A stretch of DNA of 32,737 nt from Candidatus Lambdaproteobacteria bacterium (lineage in GTDB: Bacteria; SAR324; JACQKK01): the NCBI GenBank assembly GCA_016204605.1, contig JACQKK010000189.1:1-32737 (forward strand). The letters are read 5' to 3'. Positions 14,922 to 23,202 of the stretch are shown piece after piece; positions within the stretch are counted from its first letter, which is position 1; every line of letters begins with the position of its first letter. Under the pieces are notes generated by a model. It made no database searches. It had not been told where the DNA came from and saw only the letters and a program-made list of their open reading frames with translations. Position numbers and translations under genes: made by a program.

Positions 14922-15995
14922 TCAGTTGGTCCTGGGCCGCACGGCTCGCGCGGCCAACCTGGCGCAGTGGCCGCAATCGTCGCAGTTGGTCGCCCGGCAC
15001 CCGCTTGGCAGGATCAGCCCCTCCAGGGCGGCGTTGTCGACCGCCCAGGGCAGCGAGGGCGACATCAATTCCGGTGCCTGGCGCCAAGCGTCCAGGGCGC
15101 CACGCAGCCCCAGATGGCGCAGCGCATCAAGTACCGGGAGACGGCGAGGCGGGATCGGCCCCGTGCGATGGCCGAGCAGCTCCAGCAGGTCTCCCTCCCA
15201 GCGGCGCCGCGCGTAGGCCTGAACCCGCTGGACGAGGTCGTCGGTCGGGCAGGAGCGGTCCACGATCTTGAAGCGCCGCACGCCAACGGCCCGGTAGGCG
15301 CCGAGGTCCTCCGGGCGGACGAAGTCGGCCCGGATCAGATTCACCGGGTCTTTTCGTTTTTCCTCCAGGCACCAGCGGGCGCAGGGGTCCATGGGCTGGG
15401 CACCCGGCAACGATGAGTGGGAGAGCCGGGCGGCATGCGTGCGGGCGAGGGGACAGCGCAGCAGGCAGCCGATATTGACGGGCAGCTCCACGTCGGCCCG
15501 GCAGGCCTCCGCGATGCGACGGATGCCGGGCAGATCGCGGCACATGACGTGGGAGTCCAGGGTCAGCACATGGCAGCCCAGCCCCTCCCAGTAGCGCGCC
15601 TGTTCTACGGTGGAGATGCCCACGAATACGCTGATGCGGATGCGCAAGGGGAAATCGCGAGCCAGCGCCACCAGCCAGGGGTGCGCCACGGTCACGGCGC
15701 TGACGCCGCTGTTCACGGCCCGGGCCAGGGTACGCCGCAGGCGGCGCTCCAGGCCGAGGCTTTCCTCCCGCGCGCTCAGGCACAGGGGGTTCAGCAGTAG
15801 GCTGAAGCCGATTCCGGCCTGCCGGCAGGCCTGGACATGCCTCTCCATGCGGCGCCAGGATACGGATGGGGTGAGCAGGCGGGGCCGCCCGTGGCCCACC
15901 GGCGTGTCGTCGCAGGAACCGAACAGCTCGGTTACGTCGAGGCCCTGCAGGCGGTCAGGCAGTGCATCATCGAAGTTCGTGGCAACCGAGAACAC
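14922..15995 (-). CDS. Peptidase U32-family (UbiU/UbiV-like) Fe-S protein
   Basis: A 357-aa TIM-barrel-type protein of the U32 collagenase-like family, whose bacterial members UbiU and UbiV are Fe-S proteins of O2-independent hydroxylations. The chosen start is GTG at 15995, with AGAGG six bases upstream; the longer frame to 16520 overlaps the cytochrome gene at 16127-16498. Family features: VAHPWLVALARDFPLRIRIS, CHVLTLDSHVMCRDL, and four cysteines C177, C181, C205, C209 (NIGCLLRC...DPCARWC), plus FKIVDRSCPTDDL. A second cluster near the C-terminus, C333-x4-C338-x2-C341-x2-C344, could hold another metal centre and is unusual. It lies 33 bp upstream of the 45-aa/bd-like pair. Inferred role: cofactor or quinone/tetrapyrrole modification linked to the cytochrome module. 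Confidence 0.85.
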   Translation of the reverse strand: MFSVATNFDDALPDRLQGLDVTELFGSCDDTPVGHGRPRLLTPSVSWRRMERHVQACRQAGIGFSLLLNPLCLSAREESLGLERRLRRTLARAVNSGVSAVTVAHPWLVALARDFPLRIRISVFVGISTVEQARYWEGLGCHVLTLDSHVMCRDLPGIRRIAEACRADVELPVNIGCLLRCPLARTHAARLSHSSLPGAQPMDPCARWCLEEKRKDPVNLIRADFVRPEDLGAYRAVGVRRFKIVDRSCPTDDLVQRVQAYARRRWEGDLLELLGHRTGPIPPRRLPVLDALRHLGLRGALDAWRQAPELMSPSLPWAVDNAALEGLILPSGCRATNCDDCGHCARLAARAVRPRTN

Positions 15996-16126
15996 GGCGA
16001 CCCTCTCTTCCTGTGGCCCAGCTGAAGATGCCGGGGCGCTCCCGCGTGCCCATCCGGCTCGCAGCCAAGATGGCCGCCTCCCTTGGTGGCGAGTCTGTCC
16101 GGCCGGGCCGGTCGCCGGTGCCCTCC

Positions 16127-16498
16127 TCACTTTTTCCCCTCGCACGTGCAGAGCACCCGCAGGTACCGCACCAGCGCGTCGATCTCCGCCCCGGTGAGCG
16201 TGTGCTCGAAAGGGGGCATGAGCTCGGACTTCTGCGTCGCATCGCCGCCCTTGGCGATGACGAGCCGCAGGTCCGCGTCGCTCAGCTTGCTCATTTCCAG
16301 CGTGGCGGTGTGGTTGCGCGGCGAGACCGCCAGGCCGCCATGGGTCTGGTTGATCCCCTCCCCGTTGCCTTGCGTGCCGTGGCATTGGACGCAGTACAGG
16401 CGGTACAGCTCCTGGGCGGATTCCGCCGCCGCCGGGACATCGGCGAGAGGTACCGCCAGCAGGACGAGACCGCAGACCGCCATCCTGAGCTTTCCCAT
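16127..16498 (-). CDS. Mono-haem cytochrome c
   Basis: A 123-aa secreted class I cytochrome c. The signal peptide (residues 1-26, ending PAAAES) is followed by CVQCH (C36-H40). A likely distal methionine is M94 in SELMPPFEHTL. The spacing and the LSDADLRLVIAKGG helix are typical of small cytochromes c5/c550. AGGAGG lies eight bases before the ATG at 16498. It follows the di-haem gene by 18 bp and belongs to the same transcript. Likely a soluble electron shuttle between the cupredoxin/di-haem proteins and the membrane complex. The 131 bp between it and the U32 gene hold nothing I can identify. Confidence 0.93.
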   Translation of the reverse strand: MGKLRMAVCGLVLLAVPLADVPAAAESAQELYRLYCVQCHGTQGNGEGINQTHGGLAVSPRNHTATLEMSKLSDADLRLVIAKGGDATQKSELMPPFEHTLTGAEIDALVRYLRVLCTCEGKK

Positions 16499-16516
16499 CC
16501 GGGGGCCTCCTCGACA

Positions 16517-17224
16517 TCACCGCTGGGACGAGACGAACAGCGCCAGCAGTTCTCGTTTCTCACGCGACATCTCGATCCTGGGCATCCAGGTGCGGGGATC
16601 CCAGTACTGGGGGTTCTGGATTCGTGCATACACCCAGTCGGGGTTCAGCCGGAGCCCGGCGCTCCGGAGATCCGGCCCGGACACCCCGCCCAGCTTACGG
16701 TTCTTGAAGTTGACCGTGTGGCATCCGTTGCAGGGCAACTGCTTCGAGAACAGCCGGAACGCCTTGGCATCGGAAAACGGCTTGGACGGGGCGATGATGC
16801 CGGCTTTCATCGCCGGATTCCTCAGGGTCATCAAGAAGTCGGAAACGGCTGTGGCCTGCCGGGGGTACAATCGAGAGGGACAAGGCTTGACCGAGCTCTC
16901 GTTGATCTTGTCCTTGCCGTTCCGGGTGACGAGATGGTTCAGGAACATCGGTCCCGCCTGCCGGATGGGCGTCGGCTGCTGGAGCCACTTCACCAGCCAG
17001 GCGCGCTGGAACTTGCTGCCGGCATAGAACAGGTCGGGCGCCTTGCGTCGCAGCACGCCCGCGACGTCCTGCGGCGCCGGGCCGCTGATGTTGTGACAAG
17101 TGACGCACTGCCGTTTCACGATGGCCTCGCCCTCTTGGGCCCGGAGGTCGTGCCGGGCGATGAGGCCCAGGCCGATCGCACCGAGCAGCACGCCGCGCAG
17201 CAGGATGGAGCGCCGAGATCGCAT
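16517..17224 (-). CDS. Di-haem cytochrome c, 235 aa
   Basis: A secreted protein with an N-terminal Arg-rich signal sequence (MRSRRSILLRG, then a hydrophobic stretch to about residue 24, cleavage near LRAQ). Two haem sites: CVTCH (C40) and CNGCH (C165); M214 in RTWMPRIEM is a candidate distal ligand for the second. The start at 17224 is fixed by GAGGAGGATTGAGG before the ATG; the longer frame to 17467 runs through the cupredoxin gene. The segment between the haems contains KPFSDAKAFRLFSKQLPCNGCH. I do not recognise a named subfamily. Within module L it sits between the cupredoxin and the mono-haem cytochrome, consistent with a periplasmic donor chain. Confidence 0.9.
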   Translation of the reverse strand: MRSRRSILLRGVLLGAIGLGLIARHDLRAQEGEAIVKRQCVTCHNISGPAPQDVAGVLRRKAPDLFYAGSKFQRAWLVKWLQQPTPIRQAGPMFLNHLVTRNGKDKINESSVKPCPSRLYPRQATAVSDFLMTLRNPAMKAGIIAPSKPFSDAKAFRLFSKQLPCNGCHTVNFKNRKLGGVSGPDLRSAGLRLNPDWVYARIQNPQYWDPRTWMPRIEMSREKRELLALFVSSQR

Positions 17225-17349
17225 CCTCAATCCTCCTCGTTGCGGAACAACAGGGCAGGCGGCTTCCCGACCTACGCGGGAATGGCGCCGCCCTCCTCGC
17301 GCGGCGGGGGAGCAGCGCTCCAAGACCCGGGCCGTGCCGGTCCCGCCCC

Positions 17350-17832
17350 CTACAGGATGGTGATGGCGCCGGTCATGCCCAGTTGGGCGTGCGTCTTGCC
17401 ATCCTTCTCCTCGATGGAACAGTGCAGGTCCTTGACCGCGCCGGCGGCCACCGGGACGAACCACCATTCGGTGGTGCCGCCCGGATAGACCTCGACTTCC
17501 GCGACCGCCCCCTTGACCTCGGCAAGGGTCTTGGCGCTGGCACCGAGCTCGTCCATCACCTGCACCTTGCGGGTGTAGATCTTCTGGGCGAAGCCGATCG
17601 AGGTGAAGTAGTGCTTGCTGTTGCTGGGGTTGTGCAGGACCATTCTGTAAAGCTTGCCGGTCTCGAAGGTGAGCTTGTCGGGATGGAACCGGTGAGTTGC
17701 CACTCCATCCTTGCCCAGATCCACCCGCACGACGATGGGATTCTGCTTGGAGAGGTCACCCGCCCCATAGGCGCTGAAATTGAACGCGAAGGCCGCCACA
17801 GCGACCACTGCGATCGGGATCAACCGGTTCAT
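17350..17832 (-). CDS. Cupredoxin (plastocyanin/azurin-like)
   Basis: A 160-aa secreted small copper protein. The signal peptide is residues 1-24 (ending SAYGAG). Type 1 copper ligands can be placed at H74 (NSKHYFTS), C138 (LHCSI), H148 and M153 (HAQLGM). The Cys-to-His loop (nine residues between) is longer than in azurin or pseudoazurin and contains an acidic/basic EEKDGK insert. GAGGAG lies about seven bases before the ATG at 17832; the upstream frame extension is not supported. It is the first gene of module L, transcribed divergently from the histidine kinase. Role: periplasmic one-electron carrier feeding or draining the cytochromes downstream. Confidence 0.88.
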   Translation of the reverse strand: MNRLIPIAVVAVAAFAFNFSAYGAGDLSKQNPIVVRVDLGKDGVATHRFHPDKLTFETGKLYRMVLHNPSNSKHYFTSIGFAQKIYTRKVQVMDELGASAKTLAEVKGAVAEVEVYPGGTTEWWFVPVAAGAVKDLHCSIEEKDGKTHAQLGMTGAITIL

Positions 17833-18258
17833 CTGCGCTCTCCTCACAAATTGGGCGATGCATGAGACTGCCGAATTTCCTTTTGCGGGCGCGCATGTCG
17901 CCCGTGGGCCGTCCGGCGGCGCCGACGGCATCTGCCACTGCCGTCGGTCGTGTCCGGCGTTCGACCAGGCGCCGTGGACGGTCGGCGATGGCACGGACAC
18001 TGCCGCCATCGGCACCGGCAGAACAGAGAGCCTGATCATGTCTCCCTCCAAGCTGTGCGGTCGACCCTGTGCCCTTCGGGGTGCTTCTCCGGACCAGTGT
18101 GTGCGTTAGGCCCCACCATCAAGCTATGCGGTCACCATCTGATCGGCTAGAGCCGAAAGACGGGAATTTGCACCGTCTTTGGTCTGTTCATGTACCGACC
18201 TTTGTCGGTGGCCGTACCAAATCCGCCACGATAGGATTGAGGCTGGAGATTCAAAGCC
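17833..18258. promoter_or_regulatory. Divergent control region with two inverted repeats
   Basis: This 426-bp gap separates module L (minus) from the sensor kinase (plus) and should contain promoters for both. It holds a perfect inverted repeat AAAGACGG-N9-CCGTCTTT at 18156-18180, and 13 bp further on ACCGAC-N4-GTCGGT at 18194-18209. Neither is followed by a T-run, so operator sites are more likely than terminators. They lie 50-103 bp before the kinase start. I found no convincing -35/-10 pair or -24/-12 element by eye, and no additional gene. Confidence 0.5.
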
Positions 18259-19665
18259 ATGCTTGGTTTCACCCGCTTCACCCTGGCCCGCCAGTTCCTG
18301 TTGGTGAGCTTCCTGATCCTGCTGGTCGGGATGGTGGTGATCGGACTGTGGGTGGGCCGGCAGATCGAGACGGGCGTGATCAACCGGACGGCCGGTGTCA
18401 CGGCCTTGTATGTGGACAGCTTCATCGCGCCATACGTGCAGGGCCTGGGGGACGGCGGATTGAGCGACGGCCATCTGCGGGCCCTGGATTCCCTCCTCAG
18501 CGATACCCCGTTGGGCCAGCGAATCGTGGCGTTCAAGATCTGGAACCCCGACGGTCGGGTGCTCTACAGCAACAACCCGAGCCTCATTGGACGCAAGTTC
18601 CCCGTCCTGGCCAATCTCGCCGCGGCCTTTGCCGGCGATGTGCGCGCCAAGATCAGCACCCTCGATGAGCCCGAAAACGAGTACGAGCGCCAGCGCTGGT
18701 CGCGTCTGATCGAAACCTATGCGCCCGTTCGTACGGGGCAAATGGGCTCTATCGTGGCCGTTGCCGAGTTCTACCAGACGACCGACGAACTGCAGCACGA
18801 AGTGCGTGCGGCGCAATGGCGCAGTTGGCTGGTGGTGGTGGTGGCCACGCTGGCGATGTACCTGCTGCTGGCCGGGCTGGTCGGCAGGGCCAGCCGCACT
18901 ATTTCGGCCCAGCAGGTCGAGTTGCGCGGCAAAGTAGGCCAACTACAGGCGCTGCTCGCGCAGAACCAGCACCTGCACACGCGCGTGCGCCGAGCGGCCG
19001 CGCGCGCTACGGCCCTCAACGAGCGCTTTCTGCGGCGCATCTCGGCCGACCTGCACGACGGGCCGGCCCAAGATGTGTCCCTGGCCCTGTTGCGGCTGGA
19101 TGCGTTGACCACCGATAGTCGTTCCCCCGGGCAGGAAGCGGGCAATGGCGAGGCGGTGAGCAAGGATTTCAAGACGTTGCATTCGGCCCTGCAATCGGCG
19201 CTGAACGAGTTGCAGGCCATCGCGGCCGGGCTGCGCCTGCCCGAGCTGGAGCACCTGTCTCCAGCGGCCACCGCCTACCGCGCCATGCACGACTACGAGC
19301 GCAAGACGGGACACGCGGTGGTGCTGGCGCTCCAGGACCTGCCCGGCAGCGCCCCGCTTCCGGTCAAGATCACGCTGTATCGCGTGCTGCAGGAGTCGCT
19401 CGCCAACGGCTTCCGCCACGCCGCCGGCAGTGGGCAACGGGTGGAGATTGCCCACATTGCCGGCCAGCTCGCCATCCAGGTCAGCGACGACGGGCCGGGC
19501 TTCGATCCGCGCGCGATCTCGGGCGAGACGCACCTGGGCTTGACGGCGATGCGGGAGCGGGTGGAGATTCTGGGCGGTACCTTCAGCATTGACAGCGAGA
19601 CGGGTCGGGGGACGGCCGTGCGGGCCTGCCTGCCTCTGTTCATCGCGGAGGAGGACGGTGAGTGA
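18259..19665 (+). CDS. Membrane sensor histidine kinase, NarX/NreB-like (HisKA_3)
   Basis: A 468-aa kinase with two membrane helices (about residues 13-33 and 190-209) enclosing a periplasmic sensor domain of about 155 residues (contains VAFKIWNPDGRVLYSNNPSLIGRKF, like the single Cache/PAS-type domains). A coiled coil follows (about 215-255), then HisKA_3 with the phospho-acceptor H266 in RISADLHDGPAQD. The HATPase region has the N box (QESLANGFRHA), DDGPGFD (410-416) and HLGLTAMRERVEILGG. All catalytic motifs are intact. The stop overlaps the regulator start by eight bases, so they form one pair. It is transcribed away from the cupredoxin gene, and module R ends toward it, so it is placed to control one or both modules. 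The signal is unknown. Confidence 0.93.
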   Translation: MLGFTRFTLARQFLLVSFLILLVGMVVIGLWVGRQIETGVINRTAGVTALYVDSFIAPYVQGLGDGGLSDGHLRALDSLLSDTPLGQRIVAFKIWNPDGRVLYSNNPSLIGRKFPVLANLAAAFAGDVRAKISTLDEPENEYERQRWSRLIETYAPVRTGQMGSIVAVAEFYQTTDELQHEVRAAQWRSWLVVVVATLAMYLLLAGLVGRASRTISAQQVELRGKVGQLQALLAQNQHLHTRVRRAAARATALNERFLRRISADLHDGPAQDVSLALLRLDALTTDSRSPGQEAGNGEAVSKDFKTLHSALQSALNELQAIAAGLRLPELEHLSPAATAYRAMHDYERKTGHAVVLALQDLPGSAPLPVKITLYRVLQESLANGFRHAAGSGQRVEIAHIAGQLAIQVSDDGPGFDPRAISGETHLGLTAMRERVEILGGTFSIDSETGRGTAVRACLPLFIAEEDGE

Positions 19666-20293
19666 CTCCATCCGCGTCCTGATCGCGGACGATCACCCCC
19701 TGTTCCGCGAGGGGGTGGCCCACTCGCTGGCCAGCGAGCCCGACTTCGAGGTGGTCGGGCAGGTCTCCGGCGGCGAGGCGGCCCTGGAGTTGGCCCGGGA
19801 GCTGGTGCCCGATGTGGTGCTGTTGGACATCACCATGCCCGGGCAGGGCGGGCTCGTGGCTGCCGGGCGGATCGCCGCTGCCTGCCCGGCGACCCGCATC
19901 GTGATGCTGACGGTGTCCCAGCACGAAGACGACCTGCTGGAGGCCTTCAAGGCCGGTGCGCGCGCCTATGTGCTCAAGGGGGTCTCGGTTCGCGAACTGT
20001 TCCGCGTGCTGCGTGCCGTGGTCGCCGGCGAGGTCTACGTCGCGCCGTCGCTGGCGGCCCGGATTCTGGTGGAGCACACCCACTTCAGCCCACCCCCCGA
20101 CCCCCTGGATCAGCTCACCGAGCGCGAGCGCGAGGTGCTGATGCTGCTGGCCGAAGGGCTGTCCAACCGGCAGATTGGGGCACGGCTGCATCTGGCCGAG
20201 AAGACCATCAAGGGCTATATGAGCAACGTCCTGCAAAAGCTCCACGTGCGGAGCCGCGTGGAAGCCGCGCTCCTTACAGCCCGGGAGCGTTAG
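19658..20293 (+). CDS. NarL/LuxR-family response regulator
   Basis: A 211-aa two-domain regulator. The GTG start at 19658 is inside the kinase stop region, preceded by GGAGGAGGACG. The receiver has D11-D12 in LIADDHPLFREG, phospho-acceptor D57 in VVLLDITMPG, and the conserved lysine in YVLKGVS. The C-terminal LuxR HTH is complete: LTEREREVLMLLAEGLSNRQIGARL, then LAEKTIKGYMSNVLQKLHVRSR. It partners the kinase at 18259-19665. Inferred targets are the divergent region 17833-18258 and possibly the promoter of module R, which lies beyond the right edge of the window. Confidence 0.95.
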   Translation: MSDSIRVLIADDHPLFREGVAHSLASEPDFEVVGQVSGGEAALELARELVPDVVLLDITMPGQGGLVAAGRIAAACPATRIVMLTVSQHEDDLLEAFKAGARAYVLKGVSVRELFRVLRAVVAGEVYVAPSLAARILVEHTHFSPPPDPLDQLTEREREVLMLLAEGLSNRQIGARLHLAEKTIKGYMSNVLQKLHVRSRVEAALLTARER

Positions 20294-20497
20294 CGCGGGC
20301 GCGAAGCACGCCGATGCGCGGCCAGAAAGACCGACCAGCCGAGAATCCGCAACCATTCCAGACGTGCTGGGGCACTCGCGCGACTCGCGGCGCCATTTCC
20401 AGGAATTCGGTAGGCAGGCTGGTCAACGTCCACGACACGGAGATTGCGAGAAGCGCGGCGTCGGTTCGAACGAAAGTCGAGCACCGCGAAGGCGCTG

Positions 20498-20877
20498 CCG
20501 CACCCGCGTTCAATGCGTTGCGATTCGCGGTTTTCCGGTAATTCTTCGGTAACCCCGAACGGCGCTGGAAGCCCGGCCAGCGCGTGATCTGGCGCTGCGG
20601 GGGAGCGAGGCATCAAAGTCCGGATTTCGCCCGCTTCCGGCACGAATCCAGGCGCTTCCTGCGGCCCGGCGCGAGGGATGGCTGCGACGAGCGTGCTGAT
20701 TGGCTATCGGCGGGCAGGCCGCGTCGCCCCGCGCACAGGGTGCGACGGCCGAGCCAGACAATCGCGGGATATCGCCGTTTTCCCACCGTCCGTCCTCCTC
20801 CGTGCGGCGGTCATTCTTCCGGCAATCTTGAGACTTGCCTGATCAAGTAGCGCGAACCGGGGCGGAGGTAAAGCCCT
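20498..20877 (+). repeat. Direct repeat copy B (about 380 bp)
   Basis: The second copy of the element at 6393-6770, in the same orientation and again placed immediately downstream (3') of a radical SAM-PCP_red gene, whose stop codon is at 20900, only 22 bp away. The surrounding gap 20294-20899 contains no gene I can support. The two copies are more alike (about 91% in the 183-base core by my count) than the radical SAM proteins beside them (somewhat over half identical by eye). The copies therefore moved or were homogenised more recently than the modules diverged, or are under constraint. Confidence 0.8.
20722..20747 (+). other. Conserved hairpin in repeat B
   Basis: C-GTCGC-CCC, loop GCGCACA, GGG-t-GCGAC-G. 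It pairs perfectly apart from one bulge, and differs from the copy at 6617-6642 by changes that keep pairing (C-G to T-A; T/G to C-G). The seven-base loop is identical in both copies. Confidence 0.5.
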
Positions 20878-20899
20878 ACGGCTCTGCCGGTCGGTGTCG

Positions 20900-22252
20900 T
20901 CACTGCGTCCCCCGGTCCGCCGCTGGCGGAGCATCGTCCTTGTCCCCAGGCGGTTCACTGCCCCTGGCCGCGTTGCCGGCGGGCTCTGTCAAACCCAGCC
21001 GCGTCCGGACGCGCAGGCGCATCGCCTGGAGCAGCTCATTCGAAATCACGGTCTGTCCGGCTTGAGCGGCGTACTGCTCCATACGGCGGCGCACCATCGG
21101 ACGCACGAATGGTGGAACCCGCGCCAGGCTGGCCAGCGCATCCGGACTCCAGACGACGTCAGGCACGTCGTCGTCCACCTCTCCGTACCGGGCCCTCGCC
21201 GACAACCGGATCGGCTCGGATGGGGCGACGGGTGGCTGGTAGGCGCACGACGGATCCTCCGCCGAGAGATCGCCATGCTGCGCCAGCGCGCGGGCGCGAC
21301 AGCCCCCGCAGACCTGGCGATAGTCGCAGACCCCGCACCGGCCGCGCAGCGCCGCGCGATCCCGCGTGTCCCGAAAGACCGCCGCTTCCCGCCAGATGCG
21401 TGCCAATCCTTCCCGGAACACGTTGCCCCCGCTGGAGGGAATGTAGGGACAGGGGGTGACCGCACCCTGGGGATCGATGCGACAGTAGCTCGAGGCCGCC
21501 GGGCACCCAACCGGAAAGGCGTGGAGGTGTTCGGAGTCCGGATGGCGCCGATGGACGAAACGCTGGTACTGCGGCGCGCATTTGGCGTTGACCAACACGC
21601 GCCCGGCGTAATGGCGTTGCACGGCGTGCAGACGCGCGTAAATGCCCTCGGCCGCGTCGGCCGAAAGGGGCGTCTCGCGCTGGCCGCGGCCCGTACAGAC
21701 GAGGAAATAGAAATTGACCGCGCGCACGCCTTGCTCCAGGCCGAACTGCAACAGGGCCTCGATCTCCTCGACGTTCCAGGGCATCAGGGACACTTGGAGC
21801 ACGGCGTCCAGTCCGGCCACCCGCGCAGCCTGAAGCCCGGCCACCGCTCCGTTCCAGGCTCCAGCCCGGCCTCGAAAGGCGTCGTGCCGGTGCGCGTGCA
21901 GCGAATCGAGCGAAATCCCAACGCCCTTCACGCCGCATTGGCGCAGGCCGGCTGCCCTCTCCGCCGTCAGCAACGTGCCGTTGGTGCCCAACACCACCCA
22001 CAGTCCCAACCCGGCAGCGTGACGGCACAGCACCTCGAGGTCCCGCCGCAACAGGGGCTCCCCGCCGGTGAGGATCAGCAGGCACTCGGGCGAGAGGGCG
22101 CGAATCTGCTCCAGCACCGCCAGGCACGCCGCCGTGTCCAGTTCCGCCTCGCGGAGCCCCTGGCGCAGCCCGGCATCGAGATAGCAGTGGGCGCAGCCCA
22201 GGTTGCAGCGCTGGGTGAGGTTCCAGGAGATGGTCTGGGGGGCCGCGGACAT
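20900..22252 (-). CDS. Radical SAM/SPASM protein with C-terminal PCP_red domain (module R)
   Basis: A 450-aa paralogue of the protein at 6983-8257. Motifs: C16-x3-C20-x2-C23 (QRCNLGCAHCYLDAG), LLILTGGEPLLRRDL, KGVGISLDSL, NAKCAPQYQRF, TPCPYIPSSGGN, and the SPASM-like cysteines RCGVCDYRQVCGGCRARA with AEDPSC. All auxiliary Fe-S cysteines visible in the paralogue are kept. Residues of about 385-430 (WSPDALASLARVPPFVRPMVRRR) are PCP_red, followed by a 30-residue polar tail absent from the paralogue. The ATG at 22252 aligns with the paralogue's start (MSAAPQTISWNL / MSDAAPYIVSWNL); a GTG one codon earlier is an alternative. The stop of the preceding gene overlaps here (TGATG). Family resemblance is to NirJ/AhbC/AhbD; the substrate is unknown. 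Confidence 0.9.
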   Translation of the reverse strand: MSAAPQTISWNLTQRCNLGCAHCYLDAGLRQGLREAELDTAACLAVLEQIRALSPECLLILTGGEPLLRRDLEVLCRHAAGLGLWVVLGTNGTLLTAERAAGLRQCGVKGVGISLDSLHAHRHDAFRGRAGAWNGAVAGLQAARVAGLDAVLQVSLMPWNVEEIEALLQFGLEQGVRAVNFYFLVCTGRGQRETPLSADAAEGIYARLHAVQRHYAGRVLVNAKCAPQYQRFVHRRHPDSEHLHAFPVGCPAASSYCRIDPQGAVTPCPYIPSSGGNVFREGLARIWREAAVFRDTRDRAALRGRCGVCDYRQVCGGCRARALAQHGDLSAEDPSCAYQPPVAPSEPIRLSARARYGEVDDDVPDVVWSPDALASLARVPPFVRPMVRRRMEQYAAQAGQTVISNELLQAMRLRVRTRLGLTEPAGNAARGSEPPGDKDDAPPAADRGTQ

Positions 22253-23202
22253 CACGCGTCACCGGAGCCATGGCGGGATTCGCGCAATGCTGCCGCCTGG
22301 GCGCGTTTTTCCATATACTGCGCCCGCACCTCGTTGAACAATTGCACCGTGACGCTCGCGTAGCCGCGCTGGCGGGCGCGCTCCTCGGTGATCCTGATGA
22401 TGAAGCGCTGCACGAACTGGGGCGCCCGGCGCAGCAGATCGAGCACTTCTCCGTCCCACAGCAGGGTCATTTCTGCCCATGGCTGCGGCTGCGCCTCCGC
22501 CTGCGCTCCCTCGCGGCGCGGGTAGGGCGTCTTGTCCCGCACCTCGACCGGGTAGAATACGTAGGCGTAGGGAAAGTGCCTCTGCGTGATGTGGAACGCG
22601 TCGTACTCGAACAATTGACGGCTCCAGAAGGCGAAGCGGTAGGCCGGATGCTCCGGCGGCACGATCTGCACGACCGCGTTGATCTGGAAGCTGCGGTAGA
22701 CCGGGCCGTCGCCGGTGTAGTGCAGGGTGGCCAGCGGGAAGTCGCACAGATTGGTGAAGGTGCCGCGCTCGAAGATCTCCAGGCTCAGCAGCATCTCGTC
22801 CGAGATATCGTCGCTGGCGATGAAGCTGCGCACCGCTGCCAGGCGATCGGCCAGGCTGGATTCCCAGGCCGCCTGGCGGCTGCGTTCGAAGGTGGCGCGG
22901 TAGAGCTCACAGTAATGATCGACGCGCTGGGGCACGGGGGCCAGTCCGACGCCCTTGTTGCCCGTGTTGATCGGGAAATCCGTCCCGCGCGCGCAGGTCA
23001 CCACGACGGGCAGGTGCGAGCCGAAGAACGGCGCGTGCCCCCGGCCTTCCAGCAGGGCGTACATGGCCCTGCGGCCTTCGATGAGCCAGCCGGTGAAGCT
23101 CTTGGGCAGCCGCACGCGCGGATAGCTGTATTCACGGCCGTCGGCCTGGAAGGCTACGTGCGCGTCGCCCACCACGATTTCGCGATAGCGTGTGTCGCTC
23201 AT
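22252..23202 (-). CDS. PCP_red-domain protein, unknown N-terminal domain
   Basis: A 316-aa soluble protein. Residues of about 1-255 form a domain I do not recognise, with aromatic-rich segments (YSYPRVRLPKSFTGWLIEGRR, SFQINAVVQIVPPEHPAYRFAFWSRQLFEYDAFHITQRHFPYAYVFYP). The C-terminus (about 258-305: TLLWDGEVLDLLRRAPQF, then VQRFIIRITEERARQRGYASV) is a PCP_red domain. AGGAGG lies about eight bases before the ATG, and the start overlaps the EB_dh cytochrome stop by four bases (ATGA). It occupies the slot between the EB_dh cytochrome and the radical SAM gene that module L fills with the USP-PCP_red-zinc ribbon protein, so the two probably do comparable jobs through their shared PCP_red domain. 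Confidence 0.85.
   Translation of the reverse strand: MSDTRYREIVVGDAHVAFQADGREYSYPRVRLPKSFTGWLIEGRRAMYALLEGRGHAPFFGSHLPVVVTCARGTDFPINTGNKGVGLAPVPQRVDHYCELYRATFERSRQAAWESSLADRLAAVRSFIASDDISDEMLLSLEIFERGTFTNLCDFPLATLHYTGDGPVYRSFQINAVVQIVPPEHPAYRFAFWSRQLFEYDAFHITQRHFPYAYVFYPVEVRDKTPYPRREGAQAEAQPQPWAEMTLLWDGEVLDLLRRAPQFVQRFIIRITEERARQRGYASVTVQLFNEVRAQYMEKRAQAAALRESRHGSGDA

Noticed and set aside
14922..16520. A 532-aa frame extending the U32 protein upstream.
   Set aside because: The first 175 residues are Arg/Gly/Pro-rich shadow sequence overlapping the well-supported cytochrome gene at 16127-16498; a GTG with ribosome site at 15995 starts the family-like part.
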